The notes under the pieces are model-generated. The model was not told the origin of the DNA. It did not search any database and saw only the letters and a list, made by a program, of their open reading frames with translations. The position numbers and the translations under genes are program-made. A stretch of DNA of 23,179 bases. It comes from Sphacelaria rigidula. Its lineage: Eukaryota > Phaeophyceae > Sphacelariales. Where the stretch lies: the NCBI GenBank assembly GCA_964200075.2, contig CAXNAA020000280.1, positions 1-23,179 of the forward strand, given 5' to 3'. Shown in pieces: positions 1-12,200 of this stretch. Within the stretch, counting starts at the first letter, position 1; every line of letters starts with the position of its first letter.

Positions 1-77
1 AGACGCCAGACACGTCATTCCTGACCAGCCTCTTGGTCGTTCTGGAGGCGCGGTCCCAAAAGGATTAACATCGATAC

Positions 78-218
78 CTGTTGGCATCGATAACCAGAGG
101 AGGCCTGCCGCCGAATCCCGGGAAGTTGCAGCCGTTTCCAGATCCAGAGAACTTGTCGATGCGGGGGTGGCATGTGACACGCCGCTGCTCATCTTTCCAG
201 AACTTGACGTAGTCGTAA
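78..218 (-). CDS. Exon: CUB-like module, part 2
   Basis: The acceptor is GTGAATATCAG and the donor GCCAACAG/GTATCG, phase 2 to 2. Joined to the previous exon it gives STEDN-YDYVKFWKDE, then CHPRIDKFSGSGNG and FPGFGGRPPLVIDANR. This is the family's 'YD.V.F+KD......YSG......+PG.GG.PPLVI....' core. The final 'FHSDGS..DWGY+F' motif should lie in the next exon, left of the window. Confidence 0.75.
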
Positions 219-3200
219 CTGATATTCACGGGAGCGATCAGGAAAGTAAGTCGTGTTGAAGCACAACGAAAGAAAGTGCCACCGCTTCATTGGATGGAGG
301 TGTGAAAGCTATACATGGCATCACAACGATTTTCGTCATCAATAGGTCAACGTTGGAATGCTGGACATGCGCGAGGCATTCTGGCGCATGAGTTTGCAAA
401 CTAATTTACCCCGAAAAAGGTAGCATCAACAATTGTGGGCACGACGCCGATTCAAGTATGGTATGGGCACGAGAGTTAACTTGTCGCTGGTGAAACAAAC
501 TACCTGGGCAAAATGTCAGTAAAACCCGTCTTTTTGTTTTCGCTTGGGGGGGGGGGAGGTACTCGTTCGTTGCTTGCCTTACTCGTATGACCATTGACCA
601 CGCATTTCTTTCGAGACGGAGCACCGTTCCTACTCTTAATGGACACCTCCAACATTTGGGCGTTAATTACGTTTCTTCCATGCATGACGCAGGAACCTTT
701 CACGTATCTTATCCCCGTCCTGTTTCGCCGTCTGTGGCCACCGTCTCCTGGTATAGCCATCGTTTTCCCGCTAACATACTGTCCGATGTATCAAATGTTT
801 TCATGCCATCTTCGTTTACTTCCCACATTTGCCACTCTAACACGTCCCGTTCCTCCTTGTACACTTAACATTTTCCCACTGTATGAGTTGTACTCTCTAT
901 TGCTTCGCCACATGGGCAGTTCTGTGCATCTGAGTCTTACTGGTATACCGCTTCTCTCTGGCAGGTCCAGGTTCCCCACCCGAAATCGCCGTTTTAATTT
1001 TCAACGAAGTCCCTTGGGCCATGCAGATATGTTTGCATCCCCATCTCTTCTCTCAACCTCTTGTATATCTTCAAGTGCTCTTCCTCGTCCACTTTCCATC
1101 TTGGCGCATTTCCTCCCCCCCTTATTTCGATCATATTTCTCACTCTTGTCTTGCACCCCATGCATTCACCTATGGACATTACCTCGTCTTGGTTTCCTCC
1201 TATGTCCTTCCTTACTTTCTCGACTACGCTATCCGACATTATTCCAGCTTGCCCTGTCGTCATTTTCTTTAATGCAACCTTATGAACTATGGCTGGCAAT
1301 ATTTTTGTTGGCACCGCGGCGCGGGGGGGGAGCTATTATCCGCATTTGGTCCAAAAACACGTTGTTTCGTCTGAAGCGCAATGCAAAGCAAAGTATGAAA
1401 GGAAGCAAACCAGTGGGTTGTTCACCATCAGCATCGGAATTGCTGCACACATTCAATGACCCGACCACCGGTTCGCCAGTAGATCGGTCACAGCTGATTC
1501 TAAATCGATTTGGGGGGGGGGGTCGAACGTTCACCAGGATCATTCTTGGCGGACGTAAAAGTTGAGAGAATTGTTTTCAATCTACACAGAAGCATTCGAA
1601 GGTGTCCTAGTTTACTCACTTGCACGTCATGCCGACGTGTTAAATTAGCATTTGCACTTGATTTGATGCTACTGTGTTGACAAGAAACCCCGTGCTGAAC
1701 AATTGGCTCACTTATCCTCTGTGCTGGTCCTGGGATCGAAGGTAATTGTCATTCGACTCGCCCCGGGAATGCTGAGCTCATGGAGCTCGTTCGTGTTGGG
1801 CTCGTAGCGATGCTTGCTCTCCATCATCTAGCACCGCAGATGTCAGACAACCATGGAACGCGGCAAAGGGAACGGTTGAGGACGACGCATCAAGTATTTT
1901 GTTGGGCCAAAACGCGCATATCGACATCGTCTTTGCTTTACACGAGAGAATTCTTGCACTGCAACATCTTGCTGGGGACAAGCCACGGACAAGCAGTATA
2001 GTCGACGAATGAGGCGAAGTAGTGTGCTCGCACGCGTCTCGCTACTTCGTCCGAACGTCACGTAAAAGATGAAGCTATACGCGAACACCGTCCCAGCCCC
2101 GCCCTCCCTTATTTCGGCGTTTTTCACGTCTCAGCCTGAACCATATCCATGACGATATACTTGTGTATAAAAAATACCATTTTTAGCATGTTGCAAAACT
2201 GGCTCTCCGTCACCATCCAGTATCACGACAACACGTGGATTGCTCGGATGGGTTACTCTGACAGCAGTAAGAGCTGCATTTTTTTTAACCGGTACATGAC
2301 TCGGCATCCGCGCGCAAGAGGTGCTCAACGGTCGACACTCCATCAATACTTGTCGACACGATACTGGTGGGTGACGCAATTAGCTCCGCACCGAGTGTTT
2401 GTGTACTTTATTTACATACATGAACAATGCCATAGGCGCGAATTCAGTTCGAGATGTTTTCGTGTGGTCGCACATGAACTTATTCCCGAGAGATCCATTC
2501 GTGGTCGCAACATAGACATCCCCCAGGTAACCAACATGAACAACTGGCTAAATAATAAAAAAGAGAGGAAAAGCAAGATAAAACAAAAGAATTGACTGGA
2601 AGACAAAAACAAGAACAAACCATGCGGCGGAAGAAAAGGAAGGGAACGCAAAAACTTGAAAACATGGATAAGAAAAAACGGTCCCGATGTCAAAACAAGG
2701 AAATAAACTAGAAATGGACTTACCCTGCAACATGGCTTCAGGTGAAACAGGCCGTGCGCATAAAGCTTACGCACCCATACATACTGAGGTACCCAGAGAC
2801 CAAATTTGAAGGCAGGAATCTCCACCATTGAACAACAGATGGGTGTGATGCCCGTTAACTGTACCGTGCTTGCCAGCCAAACTCTCACCACTGTCTTGGT
2901 GACCGTTCCAACGCTGCGAGAACCGCCTGTCGCCTCTAATTGTCGCTCCGAAGGTACCCTTTCCAGTACCCCAGACTCTGCCTTCATCACTCCAATCAAT
3001 TCGCCCGCCAGGCCACTTAGACGGCTCTGCAGATCAGCACATTGTGGAATTCGCCGTTTGTGCGGGATACGCACGGTATCAGGATAACGTTAATACTATG
3101 AATACGAAGGTCACGCGAGCGCGGACGCGTCGAGGATGAGTTTTCGATGGACGCCTGTCGCCAGTTTTTGCTACCAAATAACGTGAGAGATGCCAGTAAG

Positions 3201-6200
3201 TCTCGAGATGGAAGACGGCATCACATCCTAAACGATTCTTGATACGAAAACTGAACCCCACCAGTTTCACCGCGATATCTCGTGCAGTAAGCTTTTGTCC
3301 GTACAGCACTCTCTGTACACTAGCGCTGCTCACCTGAATTTTGCTTCCATGTTTGTCGACGAGAAGTGTGATAGAAGCAGCAAGAGTAGGGAGAAGTGCA
3401 CCCAGCGGCGAATCCTGTGGAATGACATGAGCAGACAGTCCCGTTGCATTCTTCGTTCATGAGGTGCAACGACTGGAAGTAACGCTGATAATTTCCGTGG
3501 ACTATAGTACACCGATCGCACACAAGGCTACAGCGACAACAGGTACCATGGGCGGGGACAATGGGCGCGTGACAGAAATGGAGGCGCAGGAAAAGCGCTC
3601 CGAAACAAACAAGATATTTCTTGGAACGGTGCAGAAAACTTCTCATGGGCATGCCGAACAGCGGTTGAGAGAGAGAGCAGCATCACGCCCACCTTGAAAC
3701 TGCGACTGGGTGAATCAGCACTGGGCGATGGTATCCACAGTCTGGATCCACGTCGCGTTATCGACTTGAGGCGTTTCACGTAAAAAACCAAGCTGATCGA
3801 CTACGGATATGTATGACAAGGAGGAATATAATTCACGTCGAGCGAAAAATCACCGCGTTCTGTTCGCCAGTGAAACCACTTCTTACGGCAACGAGAATTT
3901 TTTGGCTTCAGGAGCGCCTCTTTTTGGGCGTAAGGCAACGCCCATCTCGCGAAACGATGCCCCCTTGAACGACGCCACCTCGGAAAATGACTTGCCCTGT
4001 TATGCACAACGCTCCAGCATGTGTGTAACGATTATTCGCCCAGGAAATTTGACGTGGTTCGAAATAGGAATTGGTGAAAATCTTTGAGATTCGAAACAGA
4101 GAAATCGAGTGCAGCCGTGTCTCCATTGTTCTTCTCCAACGGATCCCAGCTTTACTAACGGCCATTTTGCACTCAGGTTTGTCGGTGAATTTCAGATAGG
4201 GTGAGATACCGACAGGTCTTACATACTGTGTAACTCCGGAACACTACCCTGAGTCGAATAAAACGCCATACTCTCCGCGGTTACCTGCAGGAGTTGATCG
4301 ACTTCTGGGGTTACGACGCCGATCCCACCCTGCGTGATATCATTTGCAACCACCCTGTCCGCCACTTCTACCGCTTTGATGGCCAAAGCAGCGCACGACC
4401 TGAAACAGCACGCGGAGATAATATATAACGATTGGAGAGCAAACAGGAGGTATGGCGGTATGGCGCCGCCCGGAGTGAACAACCTGTGGTCGGGATCATA
4501 CTGGAGCATCCTAAGGGAAAACAAACCATCGGCATGAACATCCCACGAGGACAACGAATGCGTCCCCCAACAACTTTGGTGACGGCAATGACGTAGAGAT
4601 GGCCCAAAAAGCGAGAAAAACCTTGGATCACCTGCACACAATCGTCACCAGAAACACCAGTTTCGTAACCGCAGACATGTCCTTCGGGAGGCGGCCCTGC
4701 CCGCCTCCAATCTCCGGCGCCGCCGTATTGGCGACAACACCGTCGACATGTGGGCACGTAACAGCATCAACAATGGCTTCCATTGCGGGTGTATCAGCGA
4801 AACGGGTAGGTGATGGGGGAAATGGCGGTAAGCCTGCTCTTGCGAGTACGACGTCCACGTCTTGCGAATCGAGCTCACTGTCGAATGCCTCTAGGTCGGA
4901 CTCCATGATGATGCACGCAGCACTGGGGAAAAGCGCAATCGGCCATATCAGCGACGCGCATACGGATCACGCGGGAACAAAGATTGAACCGGAGGTCAGA
5001 CAAAAGTAGGCAGCATATGACGAAGTATTGCGATGCGCCAGCAGAAGAAATGGCACCTCACTACGCGGAAGTCTGCTTCCGAGGCACATCGAAACGTCGA
5101 AACAAGTTCAGCTAAATGTTCTCGAGCCCCCAGATCGGCTTGCTGGGCCTTGGTGTAGTACACAGATGAACGAATCAACAGAGAATATCGAGAGCAGCAT
5201 CCAAGACATATTGCCAACTAATCACAAACACCGCGAAGACTTTTTGTGACGGAAGGTGGGCAACACGTAGCCCTAACCTGCTAACGAGTTGGTTGGTGAG
5301 CCGCCCGAGCATCTCCACCGCCGCCTCGCCGACCCCGCCAGACAAATTACCCCCCCTTTTCACTTCCCCGCCGATACCCTCCAACTCACCCCCCCTCCCT
5401 CCGCCGCCAACTCCCGAGCTAGCCTGATTCCCCCAAGCATCTATCTTCATAATAGTCTCCGCCGTTGCCACGTTGAGCAAGAGGGACTGAAGCTCCATCG
5501 GCGAAGGCGGGGGTAAATCGGGACCCGCGAGTGTTGAAGGAAGCGAAGTGAGGGCAATATTACCCCCCTCCGGCGAGTCCATTGTGTTCGCCGGCGGTTT
5601 CAGCACTCCCAGTCGTGCACCCGAAAGTCCCGAAGATGCTACGGGTGTAGGGTCCGTCCCACTGTCGAAACTAGCGCGGTTTCTGCTGCTGGGCCAAGTC
5701 TCAGATGGGATGACAAACGGGTTGACGGCGGCATCATGGGCTGCCGGGAGGCCGTTAAGGGATGTTGACGGTGATGATCCCGAGGCCATTAGCTCTACCA
5801 GCTGGCCAGGGTCCGACATCCGGCGTAGCAGTAGCTGTAGGACTGTCTGCCTGGTGGAGCTGAGTCCGTCGCTGGCGGAAGGGAGGGCATGGAATGGTAT
5901 AGTGGGGCGGGTGAGACCCATACGTTTGTGGTGCGCCAAACACGGCAACGTGTTTGCCACGGTCATGGGCTGAACAGGTGAGCATGCGTACGGCGATGAA
6001 GGTTACGGGGGGGTCAGTCTACAGCAACTGGCCTGGTCTGTTACGATGGTTTAAAATAATGAGATTATCCATTCGAAGGAGAATCACGATCGCCGAGCTG
6101 TATGGGGTAACCTATTCCATTGTTGACCTGTGAGACAATGTATCAACCTTGACATATCCTCGCTTCGAAGGAGGTGGGTGTATATACACAGTGGTATGGT

Positions 6201-9200
6201 CTCCCATGTTGCGCAGATAAAGTAGCGTACCTGAGATATTTGGTGAGATACCGGGAAAGCAGGCTACACCTCTCCCCGCAAGTTGGATAGAACAAATCCA
6301 TTCCCGTCACGAACAATCGCAGGCACGCATTCTGCAACAAGTTGTTCCCCTCTTCCTTTGCCCGGCCTTCAAAGCCCCTCGCTTGGCCGCCCGAATCCCC
6401 GTGTCCATCACTCATTGCTCCATTCACAACAAGCGTGCCCTCGCACGAGACTACGCGGACCTTGCTGCCTACAGCAGCAATAGCTTCCTTTAGATTCGTG
6501 GCTTTGTCGGATGGTGGAGGCGGGCGAGGCGGCTTCAAGTCCAGTACCCCGGTACCCCGGGTAGTACAGTTTGGTGGTGGGGGTGGCGAAAGTCCGTTTT
6601 GCGGCGATTGTTCCGCCATGATATTTGGCTGCTGTGTTTGTTGTTGATGATGTAGTTTCATCTTCTTCTGCTTGAAAGGGACAGATTGGTCTCGATCGAT
6701 GACAGCCAGAAGGAGCGTCAGCAAGCGAGCGCGATGATCCGAGGAGAAAACCTCGACAGCCTAGAGGAATGAGAGAGAGCACCGAATCCACGTGTTTACT
6801 TCATGCAACTATTCCCTGCGCCTTGGGCCGGTCGATGACCGCCCATCCCTTTTGGGGGTCAAAATACTACCTAAACTGTGGGCATTTGAAAGGTATTGTA
6901 AGCGCTGCGGAAAGAGTGTACGGACGGGTGACACCGTCAAGCATGGATATTCACTGTTGGTGCGAACCTGAGCAGGCGTAGCACCCCGTAAAAGCTGGAA
7001 CAGCTGGTTGGTTAGGATGTTTAGTGCAGAGAGCACCACAGCTTCGGCTATCTCTTGCACCTCCAGCGCCCCATGCCCATCATGGCCATTGCTGCCCTTC
7101 GAAGAGGGGGCTGTTGACAATGGGTCAAGGGTGAGAGAATCTGGCCGAAGCAGGACGAATTCATGCTGCAAAATTAGAGTCACGAGACTGTCGATAGCGC
7201 CTTGAGAAACGTCCACACACATGGGCACCTGGATTGAATGGGCAAGCGGGAAGCGTGGAAGAAGGCAACAAAGCACAACAGATACTATGAGTTGAAAAGA
7301 AAACATGTATATGTAGGTCTCTTGGTTAACTATGCTCGTCGCCATATGAAAGCATTTCCTTCCAAGCTTTCAGTTGCCATTTTCCTCCTACATGGGGAGG
7401 ATCCCTGGGGTTGCAATACTCCATTTCCCCCCGACTACACCCCGCTCTGACCCCCGAGCCATTCTCTCTCGCCAAGAGCCCTGCGACAACAGTTTCTGCC
7501 GTGATATCGGTTCTTCCTTCAGAATATCTCTCGCCCCCTTGCCCATTTCTCGCGTCAGTATCACGTGAAATCAAAGATATGTCGCCCTTTCCCGGAGGAG
7601 AGGGTGGTATCGGAGGTGTTCCACAACTCAATATCTCTCCGTATATCTCTAGCGAGTGTTCCACTATAGGTCGGCTTGATCACACACAGACGTGCACAGA
7701 ATGTTTGAGGGGAAATCGAACGATGATGCGGACCACACATGATTCGAGACTGAAAGCTAGCCTTATCATCATCCATGTATCGCAGCGAATCGGCTCACGC
7801 TCAAGTCTCCAACACACTACTTATGCTCGAGGGCGGGGTTGTCGGCTATCCGCTCGCTTCGGAACGCTTTTGCGGTGAGGCTTGCAATACAGTTGCTCGT
7901 TCTCCAAGGTATGGGGTTTTTGATTATCCCCTCGGATTATAGCCGCTTGTGTGTAGAGATGGGTTGGTTTCTTCATACCACGGACTCGTCCCGAGAAAGG
8001 GAAGGGGTTAGAATTGAGACAAGGGAAAAAATAGTAATGAAATTGTGCTGGTAGACGAGGTTGCTGAATCCCCGCTTGCTTTCAAGTAGCTTCTCTGTTT
8101 TGGTTCTTGCCTTGACAGGTTTGAGTCTCATGCCACATCCAACGTCTGTTTTCATTGGACATTGTATTTTCAGCATCTGTTTTGCACCATTATACACTTT
8201 TTCATTGATTGTCCACGTTCTACTGGGTTTCTACAATAGTGTCTGATCGTACTCGGGCTTCGTTATTCAACTGTCGTGCGTTTTTCTACTGAATTGTTCG
8301 TGGTGTTGGACAAGTTGTCTCCTCGCTGCCAGTCATCTTGTAAAGCATGATTCAATATTCCACTGTGCACTATCGTTGTACTATACATGATCTTGTGGTT
8401 ATAAGCACAACTCTACCTCGGCGTTGCAATGAAATCGCCCATCAATTCACTGCCAACGCTGCGACCGGTGTCCATGGCTCCCGCCGCGTAAGCCTTGCAC
8501 ATGAGAGGAAGCTCAACCTATCTCTACTTTAGGTTACTTGTGGCACCGATCACCTCTTGAGAACGAACAGCAATTGCATCGGTTAACATTTTCACTCGGT
8601 CCTATCCACCCTAGTTCCACACCACGATCCAAAAATGAGTGCCACAAAATTAGTAGGCCGTCCAAGGCAATATCGATCCTGACATCGGTGGCGACAAGTC
8701 GACCATCTAAGGCGAAGCTGAACTTTCTCTCAGCTGATAGTGCGCATACATAGAATGTTTTGGTGAAGCGTGAGGTTCTATAGCTGTGTTTACCTTGGGC
8801 GGAGGAAGGCGCTGCCGGATGGTGGCACACCCCTTCCTCGTCATTCGTAGGACCTGGTGGAATTTGCCATACATGGGGAATTGAGAGGGGAAAGACGAAC
8901 AACGAAATGAGGGGGCAGAATTTCAGATAAAATACTGAACCTGTGCAACATCATATATCGAAATATCACAGATTCAAGTGTCATTTTTCACCGTCAACCC
9001 GCGAATACCCATGGGATAAAGCGGGTGTTCTCGTCTAATACTTTACATGACAACAATCTCAACCACACGGCCTTCACAATATATGCGGCAACTTGAATAT
9101 TCTATAGATGCGGCAATGAAATCGCCACACCAACAGGGACCACATCCAGCGCGATGTCGCTCGAACAAACACCTGAGGTACAGATCCCGGTGCAGCTCCT

Positions 9201-12200
9201 TTCCGACCAATCAGCGCGAATGAAGCCTGCTTGTGCATGCCAAGGGCTGCAACTTCGTCGCGCCCCGCTCCCAAGGATAGCAGCGCACGTTTGGCGGAGT
9301 TGGTGAGGTATCCAGCGGCGTCATCTTGCACAGCGATCATCACCTAAAGGGTGCAACAAACAATAGGTGCTCAGCACTACCTCCTCCAGATGGTTCTCTG
9401 AAGTTGTCAAGCGGTTGCATGGTGACGACATGGTGTCGATCAAAATGTTCCTTGTGCTGGCAGCTCCTCATCTCGGGGAGAAAAAATATACCACTATTAC
9501 TGTTGATAACGTGAATTATCGGAAGGACTCCAGTATGCTTCGGAGAAAATGAGGTAGCGCCCGCAAAACATGCCCATAAGCGATGCTGATCGAAGCTTTT
9601 GCAACCTGGCACTGTTCGCAATACGGACAGGACAGGATTGCACGCCCACTACATATCAGAAAAAAAAAATCCGCGTCCGTCTCCGCCCAACAACAATATT
9701 CCAGAGTACACGTCAGTCGTACCGTGCGACCCGTCGGAACATCGTTGAGGTAATCTGCTAGTCGGTTTGCCGCGTGTGGAGACTCCTGCAACGCGAATCC
9801 CTTGGAAATTTCGCCGGCTGAATCGAGATCCTCTGACAGCACCAGGACATTCATCCCGGCTTCCTTGCAACTCCAGTCCTCTCCTCGCACCAATAACCTG
9901 CACAAGTGTGACGTGAGTACGTAGCATGCCCAACGCACAAGCGGCAGGTGCGAGTGAGAGAAGATGAACGAGCGACGTTTCGGGTAGGACTTGTGGATGC
10001 ATAAAGTTTGATCCATTCCGGTCACTCAAAGGACTATTTATATGAGTATTGAAGCGCGCTCGAGTATTTTCCTTTCACAAGTCGCAGTACACGAACTCAG
10101 TAAGGAGAGCAAGGGACAAAAAGAGCACACGACGACCGCTCATACAGTCTTTCAATGGCTGAAACACACACGCCCACTACGTTTCCAGATACCTTGAGAA
10201 ATTCCCGTCTTCGCGGCCACCTGACGCTGCCTCCAGTTCGCACTGCGCTCTGGCCTCTGCTGCAGGCTCCTGAGAGATAAACGCGATAGAGTAAAGAGAG
10301 AGTGACATCACCTGTCAATGATCATACCAGATGCAACCCAATGATGTCCCGTATAAGCAAGGGTAGATCTCGCAGCCGTTCAAGGAGGCAAAGTAAAGGG
10401 GCGCTTTCGACAAAGCCACTCATTTTCCCCACGGGCCAGCTGTGGAAAGCAAAACAGGAAACAGCTTATCACACCCGTTCAAGGCAAGTCAACAGTCACT
10501 CCCACCGCTGTTGCGTCATGGCAGCCGCTGTCAACGTATGTGGCATGGGCTCCAATGTTCTTGGTGTAGGAGGAGAGACGTCTGCATCCAGCGACAAATG
10601 AAACGTTCTCCAGTCCATTTGCTGACTTAGCGTGCGCTGTGTCGTGATATCATTGTTTCATCAATCGCTCTTCGACTGCCGGCCTCAAACTAATAGTAAC
10701 AACGTGCGTGCTTTTCTCCCTGTCATGCTTCCAGTCCCCTCGATCCTCGGGTAAGTTCGTGCTCTATTGGTGTAATGGTCTACTGGTCCCACAGGATACA
10801 CGCTTCACGTGTTGTTGTCGCGGATTGGACCAGCTCTTCCGCACCGCGTCGACTTCTTCAGAGTTCGGTTGCTACTCAAGTCCTGACGTGTTCAACTTTA
10901 AAAATCAGATACTTCTCAGAAACACCCTCTGAACCCGCATCCGCCTCGATTTGAACCAGCAATGATCCGCGTCGACTGGTTTCAGTCGTACAAGTTACAC
11001 CACCAGGGCGTGTCGGTGTATGCGTGTCAACACCATAATCACCTCCGGTGGGCCGTACGGCTCTCCGAGCCTCTCCAGGTATCCCAGCAGCAACGCTGCT
11101 TCTCTTTTGGGACTTGCCGTTAAACCCTCAGATGAAGAAGGATCGTCGACACTCCCACAGCATCTTCCTGCCTCCTCTAGACCTTCCACACGGTGTACAG
11201 GTGAACTGCACGCCAGCAAAGTCCGGATCCACGTATAGCGCGAATTATTCGCAGTGGGTACTGTGCGACGTGCTTGTTCGTTCTCTCCCCTGCCTCCGAC
11301 ATTCGTGCCGCTTTGTCTGGCTGTCGCTTGCACTGATTGCGGGACAGTGCCGGCGAGGGCGGCGAAATCAGGACCGAGTTGTTCAGAGGAAGGCTGCGTT
11401 GGTCGAGGAGGCGTGAAGATTGGAGGGAGCCCGTCATTTCGCCACCGGCAAAGCTAGTTGGTCCAACGTCGGTTGCAGGCAAGGAAGCGACAGAAAGGAG
11501 GGGGGGCAGGTGATGGGAAAGAGAGAGGACGTACGATTAGGTCTGGATGTAACATTGACGAAACCTGACGTATCCCCAAAATTTTGCTTCGTCAAATCTC
11601 TCACGATTTTGTCGCACTTCGATGGTCAAACTGGTGGAGTATATCCAAGGATCGGCGGCTGCTTTGGGCGGATTTCGTGGGCCCGAACCAAGCCGTAGGG
11701 ACGTGAGCAAGCAAGTTTCATGGGACTACAATCTACGGGGTTACTGGAGTGTAGATCCAACCCCAAAAAATAATTGTCGGGCAAGGATTGGGGGCATATG
11801 GGTCGATCCTTTGAGACTACGGACTCATCCTACGGAAGGGGTGAGCTTAAAGGATGGCGGAAGAGGGATACTTCCACATGGGTTTGTGACGTTGATTCAA
11901 TCTGGACCCGCTTCACGTGCCAGGTACATACCTTTTTCAGCACAGGATCCCATCCCCAGATCATGTTGTTACGCCTGTCATATCCTAGGCCATGCGGAGC
12001 GAGACTTCCCGTCGACCTAAGCAAGCAGCATTTCGAAATAAGGCGTGCAATTTGAACGAAATAACTGAAAGCATTTCTTGTGCCATCCACTGCAACTCAC
12101 AAACCACCGAAAAAAATCGCTGGGACCGGTCGCGGTAGTTCGTGCAAGTCCCACCTTCTTCACGCTACCCCAAGCATACAAATTGGGCCACTGGTCATTT

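Noticed and set aside
594-1565. Longest plus-strand ORF (323 residues)
   Set aside because: Its Leu/Pro/Ser/Phe-rich product is the complement of the LINE coding remnant on the minus strand, and it has no domain features of its own.
2131-2379. Minus open frame with THPSNPRVVVILDGDGEP as an exon
   Set aside because: No in-phase acceptor between phase-0 neighbours; kept only as a remark on the intron.
2149-2595. Plus-strand ORF of 148 residues
   Set aside because: It overlaps a phase-consistent minus-strand exon (2416-2547) and its polypyrimidine tract, and the Lys-rich end is the translated purine tract.
4996-5217. Minus open frame with DLGAREHLAELVSTFRC as an exon
   Set aside because: Protein-like, but no acceptor matches the phase left by the preceding exon, and skipping it keeps the frame.
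10758-10768. A-box-like TGGTGTAATGG identical to the one in the 22.9 kb repeat
   Set aside because: No B box at a usable distance and no tRNA fold, so it is probably chance or a very short fragment.
11420-12055. Overlapping plus-strand ORFs in the 1.1 kb intron
   Set aside because: No motifs, and the flanking minus exons splice in phase across the region.
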